Of a stretch of DNA of 64,000 bases, positions 42,840-55,480 are shown piece by piece. The stretch spans positions 47,818,510 to 47,882,509 of the forward strand of contig CM055095.1 of the NCBI GenBank assembly GCA_029204225.1. The letters are read 5' to 3'. The first letter of the stretch is position 1; each line of letters opens with the position of its first letter. The notes below the pieces were generated by a model that had not been told where the DNA came from, did no database searches, and saw nothing but the letters and a program-made list of their open reading frames with translations. Both the position numbers and the translations under genes were made by a program. Origin of the DNA: Diphasiastrum complanatum. Taxonomy: Eukaryota > Streptophyta > Lycopodiopsida > Lycopodiales > Lycopodiaceae.

Positions 42840-43760
42840 CAAGATGTGATGTATGCTTTATGAATAAGTCTTTTCCAAATGTTTTGGTGAAGATATCAGC
42901 CGCACATTTCCTTGAAGAAACATGCTGAAGCTCCACCTCCGTTGCCAACTCTTGACCCCTCACAAAATGATGTACAACTTCAATGTCCTTGCTCCTTGCA
43001 CAAAAAAATCAAGTTTTTAGCCAAACTTTGAGCTGAAAGGTTGTCACAAAATATGGTTGCAGTCTTCTTATAATCTAGCAAGTGAAGATCCAATAGCATC
43101 CTTTTGATAAATAGCATTTCTATCTAGCCAATGCTTTGTACTTAGCCTAAGTTGAAGATATTGAGATAGTTGCTTGTTTCTTCGACATCCAAGAGATAGC
43201 TCCATACCCAATGAAAAAAGCATTTTTACTCATGGATTTCCTATCCATATGATCACTTGAAAAGTCTGAATCTGAAATTCAAAAGGGTTAGGTGTAAATC
43301 CACCATACATGATGCCAAAATCTCTAGATCCTAAGATGTATCTCAATACTCTTTTTCCTATCTTCCAATGAGACTCACTAGGATCATGCATGAATTGACT
43401 TAATCTATTAACACAATAGCTTAGATCAGGTCTTGCGATGGTTAGATATATAAGAGATTCTAATATTTTTCTATAGAGAGCAATGTCTTGGAAGGATCTT
43501 TCATTACCTCCTAGAGGTAGCTTTACATTTGATTTCATAGGTGTAGAATCAAATTTGCATTCATTTATATGAAACCTTTTGAGAATAGAGTTAACATACT
43601 TCTCTTGACAAATAAAAGTAGTTTTGGAAGTCCAACTCACTTCTATTCCTAAGATGTAGTGCAAGTATCCAAGATCATGGACCTCAAACTCATTCTTGAG
43701 AGCTATCTTGATATCATCTATGTCTTGCTTATTACCACCACTTAAAATAATGTCATCCAC
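42840..43760 (-). pseudogene. Copia reverse transcriptase C-terminus and RNase H
   Basis: 43760-43230 is open for 176 codons: DDIILSGGNKQDIDDIK (RT catalytic DD at its start), DLGYLHYILGIEVSW, LPLGGNERSFQDIALY, then YLTIARPDLSYCVNRLSQFM. Beyond its stop, RNase H pieces continue to about 42840: MSKKQATISIS, EVVHHFVRG and CAADIFTKTFGK-like. The N-terminal RT, integrase and gag are missing; at right it abuts a gypsy fragment near 43790. Confidence 0.88.
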
Positions 43761-43799
43761 ATTGATTAAAAGGATTAGTATGATTCATGGGTTGTAGGG

Positions 43800-45477
43800 G
43801 CAATAAGTAGGGTTGTGTGAGGACGCATTGCATAGATGACAATATTTGTGAGTCAACTTCAAAGTTTGCTTTAGTACCGAACACTCGTTGGAAGTGTGAT
43901 TCTAGGTACAAATGGGACACCATTCGTTGTCTCATTGAGGATAGTCCTACTGATATGGCTCTACTTGAGGTGTTGCAGTATTCTGAAGAGCCTTTGGGTT
44001 TTGGTCAAACTGTGTTGTGAGCTGCTCCATCTGCTACTTGTGTAACTTCGTGATTTGTTCTATCAGCAATTTCGATTGGACAAGCTTGTAGAGGCTGAGA
44101 TCGATGCAATTGAAGGGGTCAAGAAGAGTTGTGGTCCTTGGTGTGGAATCATTATCTGCTCCTTCATTTTCTTCTCTCATTGCATTTTCCATAGCTTCAT
44201 ACAAAGTGGCGTACTACCACTCATGTCGTTTAAGCTCTCTTCTGATGTGGTAACCCAGCTAGAAACCACATGATCACTGCATGATTAGGAACTACGGATG
44301 CATTACACTCTGATTGAAGATGCTTTATCCGTTCGATATAGTCTCGGACCCTTTCTCATTTTCCCATCTTGATTTTTTCAACAGGAAAAATGGGTATTCC
44401 AAGAACTCTCTTGGTCTAAATCAGGTGAAAAAGGCCACTTTGACTATTCCCATGTGGCTTTCTCTTCTATCGACTGCTTAAAGAACCAAGCTTGTATTGT
44501 AGCTACTAATCACATTGGGAACAACTTCAATTTCTCCTCAAGAGTCTGTTCTCCGTAGATTTCGCAGCCTTGTTCGTAGATCTGGAGGAATCTGATGGGA
44601 TCTATCGATCCATCATATTTTGGCATTTCAAGACGAGGTGCCCTCCAGATTGCTTGGCTTGTCCTATTGGATCCATTTCGGCAGGTCCAACTTCAGCTTT
44701 GATCGATGTAGCGACAATTCCTGGTATGTTTGGCACTGAATTTTCTCTTCTTCTCAATACTAATCGTCCTGATATTATATTCATTCACTTGTTCAATCCA
44801 ATAATGCTGGATCTTGATGGATGTGGTGAATGCAACCAAGATTTGATAGGATCTAATTACTTTTAGTTGACTATTATTGTGAATTTATCCCTTTTTCTTG
44901 GCTTTTTTAAGATATCTCTGTGATCTTTCTCAGATTGGCTTGAAATTTTTTTGTAGATGGATCTGAGGCATTTATCCACTGATGGCTGTTGCGAAGGTTA
45001 CTCTGGCGAAGGTTCTTTGTATTGTATGATAGTCAAAAAATCAATTTTTTTAAAAGTCGTGAAGGTTACAAAGTAGTATTACAATTTTTTTTTGAATTTT
45101 ACAAGGGTTTTTTTTTGTTTTTTTCACTATGCTACAATCTGGTTGGAAAGTAATTCTCATGGGCTTCTATGCAGGACTGGAACAGTGTTCTTAGGCTGTT
45201 GTTTCCAATGGTTTCTGAGAAATCAAAGTCCGATGAGGTTTTTAACCACAGATTTTACAGTTTTTGGTTTGGCTTGCGGATGTGTCGAGCCCTTAGAGGC
45301 TGTCTCAAGTCTCCACTACCTCCAAACACCTCCTCCGTTAGCTTCCGACAGATCAACAACAAAAAAACAAGAAAAATCACTCTAAACTACCCCCCACAAA
45401 TCCATTCCACAAGCAAAAAAATAGAAAAACATGTAGAATGCAAGCAAACTAACTAGCAAGGAAATGCTAATCTATTC
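43800..45477 (-). pseudogene. Ty3/gypsy gag fragment and leader
   Basis: The minus strand reads LEMPKYDGSIDPIRFLQIYE, GCEIYGEQTLEEKLKLFPM, stop, AIQAWFFKQSIEEK-like (44660-44440), the retrotransposon gag domain of gypsy elements. A more degraded continuation to about 43800 includes YEAMENAMREENEGADND. 44870-45477 is the untranslated leader, with several T-runs on the + strand. Stops disrupt the gag frame. It belongs to the LTR and primer site at right. Confidence 0.78.
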
Positions 45478-45493
45478 CTTGGCAACGACGCCA
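45478..45493 (-). other. Gypsy primer binding site
   Basis: Minus strand TGGCGTCGTTGCCAAG, one or two changes from the TGGCGCCGTTGCC-type site of many plant gypsy elements. It lies one base from the LTR start at 45495. Confidence 0.72.
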
Positions 45494-45494
45494 T

Positions 45495-46229
45495 TGTTGG
45501 GAGTATCCACCTTCGGTTCACATGTCATGCTTGTTGGTATTGTTCCCAAGGGAATAGTGCTTCCCTTGCGGCGTTAGTTTGCTACACATAACACGGTCTA
45601 TCTAACCACTCCTAGATTAACCACATCTAACTAACCACCCTACTTTAACCACACAAGCAACCACAATTAGGCAAGGGAGGTCTCTCTTACACCTTCTCCT
45701 CCAGTCTCTCCTCTCCAAAGACACGAATGTAACAAAAGAAACTAGTTAGAAATCATACGTAAAGGCAAAGCAAGAAAAAGAGAGATAAAGTTCCTGTATT
45801 AACATATAAATGAGGTACAAGAGGTGCCTTTTTATTCTTGGGGAAGGCCCTACCCTTGATCTCTGATTTGCTATTTACCATGGCAAGGATTCTAATCCAA
45901 GCCCTTTAAGTTAACACAAAAGGAATCTAATGGTACTAAGAAAGCACAAGGGGAACTCACATGTTTTATGTGAGTTCTAATTTGGGCCCTTTTAGCTTTT
46001 TTTATTAACAACTTGACTTCGGGACTCTAATGTAAGTTTTAGGTTTTATGCCCTAAGTCTTTTATTCCTAGGAATTACAACTTGCTACTTGTGCTCATTG
46101 GGTTGGGCTTATATGCACAGGATGCCAGTGCCCTCGCACTTATTACTTACATGTATAGTGTATCGTGGTGAGGCCCACTTGGTAAGCTTGGCCAACAGTA
46201 ATTTAGTGGCGGACCCACTAATCCCAACA
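45495..46229 (-). mobile_element. Ty3/gypsy 5' LTR, 735 bp
   Basis: It begins TGTTGGGA and ends TCCCAACA, perfect 8-bp terminal inverted repeats with TG...CA ends. It is adjacent to the primer site at 45478-45493. The matching 3' LTR is not found because the element is truncated near 43800. The flanking pentamer at right is ATCAT (46230-46234). Confidence 0.8.
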
Positions 46230-46234
46230 ATCAT

Positions 46235-49141
46235 ATGCAAATTTTGGGAGAATCTTCCTAAAACTCTTTATTTACAACTTGACAACACACTACTAGAGAA
46301 AATGAAAATCAAACTATGTTGGCATACTTGTTGAATGCTGAAAGACAAAAAGAGTGTTTTAAGAATATAAAATAGGTTTTTTGTTGGTGGGCCATGTTCA
46401 TGATCAAATATGTCAAATGTTCAATTGTTTTTTTGAGAGGCTTAGACTCAAAAAGGCATTTTCTTTACAATGTTTCAAAATATTGTTGATAAGGCATATA
46501 CACGAAAACCAAGTGTGTCATTAATGTGACATACATATTCAGATTACATTGAGATGTCTAATGAGACAGAGCGTTGCCTAGTTAATATGCATGACAACTT
46601 TTATCATCAATTTCAAATCAAATGTAGTGAAACTGAGATTACATTATTGTGGGTAAACAATATTCAAGTTCGGTTTCATGGTTACTACTTGGTTCTATTT
46701 AATGTGCCATCTACTCAAGTAAAGGTTACAACATTGTCTCCTTTAAACCCATGTTAGAAGAACAAAATGGTCAAAGAGAACACTATGAGATTGATCCATT
46801 TGCCTCATAAAAAATTTTAAAATTAGCATTTAAGTAGCTTATCAAAATTTTGATAAATAATTTGATCGACATTGGTAGATGGACTTCTCTGAAAAACAAA
46901 AAGTCAGTTTGCTCAACCTTGAAGATGCATCTTCAGCTGAAAATTTTCAATGGCCTTTAAAGTTAGGAGCTCCAATGACAGCTGCCGAACTCTACAAAAT
47001 AATGATTGATTGCTTCCAACTTGTGCAAAGTGAGGAACTTGAGATTTACTTAGGCTTAAGAAGAAATAGAAAAACTGTAAAACTTGCCAAAATGAAATGA
47101 TGTGGTGATCTTAATGAAATTCAAAATAGGAGTCTTGATGCTCTTGTGGCTTCTTAAAATATTAGACATCTATTTTTTATTGAGAAAGTGCTTGGATCCA
47201 TTCGAAACAATAACATGGTCCATTGGTTGTGCACCACGTCACTTGATGCCTTTTTTTGGAAGGTATGAGTTATAAATGTTGCAATTAGATCCGAAGGGCT
47301 ATAGAGAATGATTATCAAAAAATTGACCAGGCACTGATGATTTGAATTTAGTTGATGTAGATGTTTTAACTTTTAATTTTGACTTGACTAGTCATTGAAA
47401 CTAATTGGGTCAATCATCATTCTCACTTGAGTAGATTGATTTCATTTCTAGTATACTATGACCATACTTAAATTCTTAGAATATATTGAGTCTTACCTTT
47501 TTAATTTTATAGATGTTGTATCACTGTTTTTTTGTACAAAGTTAGTGTTATAGGCAATGTTTGCCTTTTGGCCATAAACTACCATAATTTATGTGGCATA
47601 ATCAGAAGCAAATTAAAGAGAAATGCGGAATGGCTTGAAGATTATGTCAATCGTCCTATGATGCCATGAAAATTATAGAAGTGGCATGCCATTCTGCCTA
47701 ATGTGTTGTTTGACCTTAAATTTTAGCTCGCCCTATTGGGCTCTCCAAAATTATTGACCAACATCATAGGGGACAAAATGGGCTTGTTCGTGCCCACCAT
47801 TCCACAATACATTGTGCATCAATCAATTGGTGAAGCCTAAACATGGAGCACATGGGTTCTATATGCCAAGTTCCAACTATGCAGCCACCGAGGTTTGAAC
47901 CTATGCTTAGTCTTATGTCAATACCGTGGTGGCTAGGGTTTGACCCTATGTTTGGTGATACACACTAAACAGAACACCAAGCACGGAAGATTGTATTTCT
48001 CAACTTGATTGAGGGCACATTTAGGGCCTCCTTCTCATCCAATGATGCAACAATATTTAAATATTTCATCATACATCATGATTATGGATAGATAATCTTT
48101 GATTGATGCTGGCCCCTCACTCAAGTTGATGGACACATTCATCCTCGCCTTAAAAATCAAGATTTGGCTTTTAAAGATCTTGGGAGGCCACGGTTTAAAA
48201 GATCTTAGGGTTATGGTCAATGTGAAGCTTTTGAAAGATGTGGATAACAACAGGTTGGCATTGTTTTATGTATGGGTTTGGAAGTGCAAAATAGTCATTA
48301 AATTATGAGTGATGAATTAAGAATTTCAATGCATGGGTATTCGCATTTCAGAGTAAAGCTGTGCATGTAAGTAGTACTTGTGTGGGAAGCAAAATAATGG
48401 GTGGGTTGTCTTTTATGTGGGCAGTGGGATCCACCTAAGCTTGTCCTTGGCATATCAATCTTAGGTCGGCAGATTGCAGACGTGAAACAGAATCACAGAG
48501 AAGCGAAACGAGGAACAGAGAGTGCTTCCAACTTTGTCCTTAGGATCGTTTCTCACACATGCAAAGGCATCTGGTGTGTGTGTGGAATGGACTGATTCTC
48601 ATATCATGAGCTGCTTTAGCTGTTTGACGGATTCACAATGGATTATTGGAACAAGAGCCTTTGTGGGTCGCAGTAGAATTACTCCTTTAATCTGGCTTAG
48701 TTTATTGATTCGATAGTTGCCCTCACGGACTTGAGACACCTAAGAATTTGTAAATAATTCATCTTGAGATGTTGTACGATCATGTGCTAGATATATGCTG
48801 CCATTCTTCCAGAAGTAGCGAGAATCTAGATGATCGGGAAGCAGTTGAGGAGTTTTGAAGTATCTCAAGCATTTAGTTTGTTATGGAGGATAAGAGGTTG
48901 ATATCTTGAACGAAAACAAAGTGCAGCTGGGTGTGACGGAAAAGCTTAGCGTCTTCATACTTGCAGATAGCTGCCGATTGCAGTTCAGCGCTTCTAAGCT
49001 TCTGTGAAAGGGCGTTTGTGTGGATATGTGTGTCATCACGAATTGTGATAACAGTAATTTCTTCAGTGATCCCCGGTGAGAAGATGGAAGCTCAGCCATA
49101 GCATCTCTTGGCAGTCGAGACTATTTGCTTCAGCCTACTCA
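46235..49141. other. No recognised gene; GID1-like upstream region
   Basis: Open frames at 46554-46757 and 46879-47100 look mildly protein-like (NFQWPLKLGAPMTAAELYK, LEIYLGLRRNRK) but match nothing I know. From about 48380 the sequence becomes more balanced in base composition and probably holds the promoter and 5' leader of the GID1-like gene. An AGATGGAAGCTCAGCC region at 49082 is just upstream of the start. Confidence 0.45.
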
Positions 49142-50395
49142 ATGGAATCTACCGATGAGATGCAACTTGAGAAAGCCAAGGTAAATTCTCCTCGGAAAAG
49201 CTTTTAAGTTTAATGTACAAAGAATTTTTTTTCAGTTTTCTGAATCGTGACGATTTCTTCCTCGCTATGATTAACAACAGCTTTGAGTTGTGGGTTAGCT
49301 TCACTTGGTAGTCTTTAGTATATCTGATTGACTATATGAATCTACGATCGTGAGACATTTTCGCCGTCCTGATCTTGTTTTGCATGTGGTATATTGCAGT
49401 CGGTCGTGCCTCTCAACACATGGATTCTGATCTCCAACCTCAAGCTTGCGTATAATATCACTCGTCGACCGGATGGATCGTTCAATCGTCACTTAGCAGA
49501 GTTCTTAGATCGTAAAGTAGGAGCTAACATCTCTCCCGTTGATGGCGTATCCACCATGGACGTAAACATTGACAGAGTTACTGGTGTGTGGGCGCGCATC
49601 TTCATTCCAGTCAACTTCCAAAGCGAGGAGTCACGGGAAGACAAGATCCCCGTCTTTGTCTACTTCCATGGCGGAAGCTTTGTGCACTCATCGGCCAATA
49701 GTGCAATCTATGACGCTGTCTGCAGAAGCTTTGCAAAACTGTGCAGGGCGATGGTTATATCCGTCAACTTTCGCAGATCTCCTGAATATCGCTATCCAGT
49801 GGCGTATGAAGACGGATTCACCGTTCTGAAGTGGATCCAGCTGCAAGCACTGACAGCCCTAGGCAACGCATGGCTTCCATCTAACGCGGACCTCTCTCAC
49901 TGCTTTCTCGTCGGAGACAGTTCCGGGGCCAACATCGTTCACCATCTGGGGGTCATGGCGTCAACTGCAGATCTTTATCCAGTTTGCATTTGCGGCCATA
50001 TCTTGTTAATGCCCATGTTTGGAGGAATGAAGCGAACTCCGGTCGAGATCCGCCTCGATGGTCAATACTTCGTGACGATCAAAGATCGAGATTACTACTG
50101 GCAGTCGTTTCTGCCCGAGGGTGCAGATAGAGATCATCCAGCCTGCAACATTTTTGGACCTTACTCCGAAGATCTGACTACCGTCCCCTTAGCTCCATCG
50201 CTGGTCTTGATCGCCAGCCTAGATCTGCTGCAGGATTGGCAGAAGGAGTACGTGCAAGGTATGCGTGATAGTGGGAAAAAGGTAGAATTGGTTGTACTAG
50301 AGCATGCCACTGTAGGATTCTTTCTATTTCCGAACACAGAACACTTCCACAGGGTAATAGACGCCATCTCTTCTTTCGTCAAACGTTCGATCTGA
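49142..50395 (+). CDS. GID1-like gibberellin receptor, complete
   Basis: Exon 1 (49142-49180, 13 codons) ends KAK before GTAAAT. Exon 2 (49400-50395) follows ATATTGCAG. The product is 344 residues, the usual GID1 length, and the intron is where GID1 genes have theirs. GID1 is the soluble nuclear gibberellin receptor, a carboxylesterase-fold protein that binds DELLA repressors. Landmarks are VVPLNTWILISN, RRPDGSFNRHLAEFLDRKV (N-terminal lid), HGGSFVHSSANSAIYD, GDSSGAN (S187), PMFGG, and DRDHPACNIFGP. D288 is kept, and Val318 sits where active esterases have His. Differences from typical GID1: Leu27 where Phe lines the hormone pocket, Phe321 for pocket Tyr, Ala in GDSSGGN, and an altered middle segment (LQALTALGNAW). 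It is a divergent paralogue, with no break. Confidence 0.9.
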
Positions 50396-50934
50396 TTCTA
50401 TGGTGACAAATGCGCTAGCTGTTGTCGACCCCATGCGCTAGTTGTATAATTATGAGCGAGAGCTATTGTTTCTAACTCTGCTAACACCACTTCTCAGTTC
50501 TGTACGGGGTCACAGGGCTGAGAACAGACTATCATCATGGAAGTGATCCAAATGACTTGCTGTTTGGATGAAGATGTTTCCTTCTGTTAATTTTGTAGGG
50601 TGGATCTATCATCTCGTTGCCTCAATTTCGAGTGAGCAAAGAGTGCATGCAATTCTAACGTGAAAGAGGGGGGATCTGCTAATACAAAGACCTATATTTT
50701 GGCCCCACCCTCGCTCTGTAAAGAGGGTATATTCATATGTTGCATATTGACCTATCAATTTCTCTAGTTTGTATTCTAAGAATTTCTTTTTGTGCCATGT
50801 GATGTTACATATTTTATTGATGAATTTCTACCCTTGTGAATTATCTTTTGATTTGGGAAGATATTTCAAGGTAACTCAATCGTTAGTTGTGTCCCCACAT
50901 GATTTTAGTATGGGCTCTATCAACTTGGTTATCG

Positions 50935-50936
<2 letters not shown>
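50396..50936. other. GID1-like 3' flank
   Basis: Probable 3' UTR and downstream sequence; no other gene. Confidence 0.5.

Positions 50937-51026
<90 letters not shown>
50937..51026. repeat. (GA)n microsatellite, about 90 bp
   Basis: Uninterrupted GA run. Confidence 0.96.
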
Positions 51027-51028
<2 letters not shown>

Positions 51029-51815
51029 CTGCATTTCTAATTTACTGCATCTAGTCTGGGCGAGCCACAGAGGGTTTCCTTTTGTACAATTTATGATCCC
51101 CTGGAGGTAATTTTCCATCAGAGTCTGCATGAGGAGATTCTTGCAGATCTCTGTTTCTTGGTCCGAGTGAATCAGAATGCTTTGCAATAAGTTTAATGTA
51201 TTCTATCCATCGGTGAGTCAGAATTGCAGCATTCTGCCTGAAGTCACACCTTTGCTTTCTTATCGTCCCAAAGCATTCACTTTTAGCACCATTACTAATC
51301 TATTTTACATCATGCAATCCATTATCCAATGCACTGAAGCTCGTGGCTCGACATAAACATACCGACTGCGTTGTGCATAGCTATAGCAAGGATTCCAGAT
51401 CCCTGTCAGTATCTTTCATCAACAATAAACAAAGTGAAGGTTAAGTCCTACAGCAGTTCTCACTCACCAAGCTTTCTAAATTGTAGACGTCAATTTTATG
51501 TGACCTAATGTGGATGCTTAGATTTCTCACCAGATTGTCAGTAAATGGGAGATGGGAGCACATATCTGAGATTTTTCTATCACATAATTACAAAATTTCC
51601 ATTCATGTTCAATCACAGAACAAGCCAATGAGCTATTTATCAGTTGGCATGCTTGCTTTCTACGAACTAATTCGGACTCTGGCATACCTGAATTGTTAGA
51701 CCACAATGCCACTTGTGCTTTCTAGCAAATATAATTGCATTGGAAGGATAAAATATAGAGGAATGCCAAAATTAAATTACTCAATTTGCATCATTAAGAT
51801 GTCTATGGGAGAAAA
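51027..51815. other. No recognisable gene
   Basis: Short chance open frames only. Confidence 0.5.
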
Positions 51816-52330
51816 GAGAACCCTAGTTTGCATTGGCAAAATTAGTGTTCATGTGGCACACTTTACATAGAGAACCCTAGTTTGCATTGGCAAAATTAGT
51901 CGTGATGTGGCACACTTTCATTCATTGAGAGCATAGGGGTTGGCATGTCTCCTCTTGAACATAGATAATGTTTCATTAAGCCATTCTCCAAATATGTCCC
52001 ATATTGTTTGGGAGAAGGCCTACTACTACATGTGGCGACACGAGACTTGCTAGAGCTAGTAGTAGTAGTAGGCCTGCTCCCAATCAATATGAGTATGAGA
52101 GGTCTCCATTTACTAAGAGCTCCTCTTAAACATAGATGATGTGTCACTCAGCTATTCGTCGAGTACGTCTCATATTGGGAGTAGGCCTACTACAGTGGAG
52201 TAGCATGCTCGTGCTGTAATAGGCCTGCTCCCAACCTATATGGGACATCTCTCGTGCCTCCTACTGTAATAGGCCTGCTCCCAACCTATATGGGACATCT
52301 CTCGTGCCTCCTACTGCATGTAGTGGGCAT
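51816..52330. repeat. Tandem and fold-back repeat block
   Basis: A direct pair, GAGAACCCTAG...AAAATTAGT plus GTGGCACACTTT, lies at 51816-51865 and 51869-51919. Fold-back units follow: GGGAGAAGGCCTACTACTAC (about 52010) is inverted relative to GTAGTAGGCCTGCTCCC (about 52065), and GGGAGTAGGCCTACTAC (52179) relative to AATAGGCCTGCTCCC (52218). A 50-bp perfect tandem pair lies at 52214-52313 (CTGTAATAGGCCTGCTCCC...CGTGCCTCCTA). A third, diverged copy follows at 52314. Confidence 0.8.
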
Positions 52331-53608
52331 GCTCCCAACCAATACATAGTACAAACATGGTTGCTGAGATGTTAAGTAGTGGATGTGTACGAAATAATAG
52401 GCGCAATGTGTCCTGCAGCTCAAGCTTGCTACATGCAGTAGTAGGCTTGCTCTCAACAAATACGTACTACGAATACGGTAGCTTAGATGTTAAGTAGTTG
52501 TTATGTACGTATCATGTTATAACTTGCTAGGCTGATTATATTGTGAAGACGGAGTTGCTAGATAATTTTTTGAATCTAAGCAAGACATTAACATCTTAAG
52601 TATATTTCTTTGATTTGTTTGAAATTTTCAAGTAGAAATTGCTTCATCTATATAGACCAACAACATGTAAAATAGATGAGTATCGGTAAGATGAGTTATT
52701 GTGAGATTCATTTGTTTTTTTTAATGTCTTAAGTTGCAAGAGCTTACACTATTACAATCACTACCACAAAAGTAGTTTTTATAATCATACAACTATAATT
52801 GCAATTTGGAATTTAAAATGACTAAGAATTGTGTATGAAATGATTTTGCCAACAAATAGGTGATCTTTATTTGATATTGGTTTCTTACAATGCTTTTAAT
52901 AATTTGACAAAATATATCCGTCATTTTGGAATTTTGAAGTTGGCAAAAACTCACGAATATTCATGATCAATATTTACAATAAGATCATTAGTTAGAATGT
53001 TTCAGTATTCATGATCGGTACACGATCAGTATTCACAATAATCACAATCAGTATTCATGATCAGTATACATCCTACAAAAAAGACACTATTAGAAACAAT
53101 AAAAATAGATAGTCAAAGAAATTACCAAAATATATTGTCGCTTGTCATATTTTGACTTCATTCAAGCATGCAAGAGCGCAATAAGAAGAAAGTAGAACAT
53201 TGTGGAATCTATAACATTGTTAGAAACTATAGCAATGTTTTGTTTAGCACAATAACAATTTTTGGGTCTATTTCATCATTACTTGTCTAACAACATATGT
53301 GTGCCTAGACCAGCTCTATAAATATGCAAAATAACTACATATCCAACTTGCAATTTATTTGTAAATTAAAGTTGTTTTATTGAAAACATTGATTAACAAT
53401 TTATCTGCATCTTTGAAATAAACAAAAAAAATGTCTAGGAATAGTGAGAGAGAGGGAGAGGAAAGGTGATCTTGAATCAGGTTTAGAGGTTATGAGTCAA
53501 AGGAGAAGCACATGGACTATTCAAAAGAGGCATGTTTGAATTTGATTTTTAAATTGCATTAATTTCTAGTGACCATGTACATAGATGACAACTACACTAC
53601 GACAAGAA
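52331..53608. other. No recognisable gene
   Basis: AT-rich sequence. Around 52960-53060, short direct repeats of TATTCATGATC/CAGTATTCA occur several times. Confidence 0.5.
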
Positions 53609-53613
53609 CACTT

Positions 53614-54314
53614 TATGAAAGTACTGTACTTTAGGACCATAAATGGATCTACAAAAGATCCACAAGAGTGATTGGATGCTTGCTTAACAATCTATCAAAA
53701 AACTAGACACAAAAAAGTTGATCTAGATTGGCAATTTGACAAACAACAAGCACTAACAATCAAAAGCATTGATAAACATTGAAATCCGAGCCCACACGTG
53801 TGTACTACAGGCTGTAGTACGGCCTTCAACCTGAGAAACAAGTAGAAATTGATTTGGTCTCATTTGGATCACAAAAACTCAATGTACATAGTGAACTAGC
53901 TTGAGATTGCCAATGAGCTCCAAAAATTTTCTTTTTTCTCACTATGGAGAGAGGGAATACATAGCAAATTCGACTTCCTTCTTGAAGTTAGGTGGATTTC
54001 CAGCATGTAATAAGGAAGTTAACTCACTCTCCTTGACCTAAAATGAAACCCTAGTCTATTTCCTAGAGTTATGCTTGGTAGGTAGCTAGTTGGTCAAATT
54101 TTCACCTTAAACTTAGGTGTAGGTCCTATAAAGTAGGGATGACCACCAAATAGACATGACCAACTCTCTTGATTTGACCTAACCTACATTAGGATGGGTT
54201 TCCCATGTGGCATCATGGCCTCACATGTGTGGGACCCACTTGTGTACACAATTTACACTATTCTACATGGTTTTTGATCAAGCTAGATTTGCCAATTTTT
54301 GGCAATTCTTCACA
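53614..54314 (-). repeat. 3' LTR of the complete copia-type element
   Basis: 701 bp, matching 57475-58175 with few differences (for example GGCTGTAGTAC against GGCTATAGTAC). It carries a perfect palindrome, GTACTACAGGCTGTAGTAC (53802-53820), in a CACACGTGTG context. Confidence 0.93.
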
Positions 54315-54373
54315 CTCCTCCTCAAATTTAGCTTGATCTATTTACAACTCTCTTGATAGATCAATGAAAGCTT

Positions 54374-55480
54374 TTAGAAGTGTCTAAAAAATCCAGCTAC
54401 AAAGAAGGAACTTTTGAGACTCCAATAGAGAATGATGTCCATTAAGGATCTTTCACCACCTCTTAGAGGATCCCTTACAAGATGTTCCATAAATGTGTCT
54501 ATATACATGTAGCACACTTCAAAACTAAACATGGATTCCAAGGCATTTTGTGCACTTGAAGATACATCAATTAAAATATTAAGTGCATAAATAATGTTGC
54601 CAAAGACAACTTGCCTTGCTTGATCCATATGATTGAGCCTTGATGGCTCCATCTTGATACTCAAGGTTCTTCTTGGAGTCCTCGGGTCTTGAGCTTGCTC
54701 CTCCACTTGACTTGACTCCAAACCATCAATGATATGAATAAGGTGTTGATCCAAATGTGCTTCTTCAAGTTTACAAATCTTCCACTCTTGAAAGATAACA
54801 TTTCCACCATTGACAAATTCTTTGGCTGAAAACAAGTAGATTCTACAATCTCTACTTGAAGAGCAAAACAATACCATTATTCCTATCATTGAAATAGGAT
54901 AATCTTTGGTCCTTACATTGGAATGATCATGCACAAAGCATGTGGACACAAAGATTTCCAAAGCAAATGATGTTTCATCTTTTATGACTCTATTCAAACT
55001 ATTACAAAAATAGTTATCCAATGAAATTGCTTTATCAACAACAAATGTAGATTTCAAAACATCCCATTTCATTGTCTTGTCATACAAAGTAATAAACACC
55101 ATGGATCTTAAAGATAAGAAACAAGTCACCTCATGTCTACTACTACTTTCCAAAAAGTATTCAAAGATAGTAGACTCTCCAATGCTCACCACCCTTGCAA
55201 GATGCACACTTGAATGGACAATTAGCATGCAATTTGATGACTCGGCCATTGTCATTGAGGACTCCCTTGAAACTCTCATGCTTTGAGGCTGATCCTCAAG
55301 ATCTTCCTCCTTTTGATGCTCCTCCTCAATGCAAGCAAGATCACACTTTGCCAAGATCTCCTCTTGAGTGATCTCCTCCTTTGCCAAGCTCATTCTTTCA
55401 AAAGCAACACTAGCTTCCAACTTAAACAATCTTCCATGTTTTAATCCCTTTGCAATGCAAACATCATTCTTCAAGATGAA
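54374..55480 (-). pseudogene. Rearranged pol remnant in frame after gag-protease
   Basis: The frame stays open for 368 codons after the TGA. It starts ILKNDVCIAKGLKHGRLFKL (pre-integrase segment). Where a full integrase core should follow, only an acidic linker-like stretch (EEEHQKEEDLEDQ) and unfamiliar sequence appear. A degraded integrase C-terminal motif (SRDCRIYLFSAKEFVN, NVIFQE), a second linker (PRTPRRTL) and a fragment like the RNase H entry (PLRGGERSLMDIILYWSL) follow. The copy at 9.7-10.4 kb has the same structure. The open length suggests either recent origin or selection; no catalytic integrase or RT residues are present. Confidence 0.72.
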
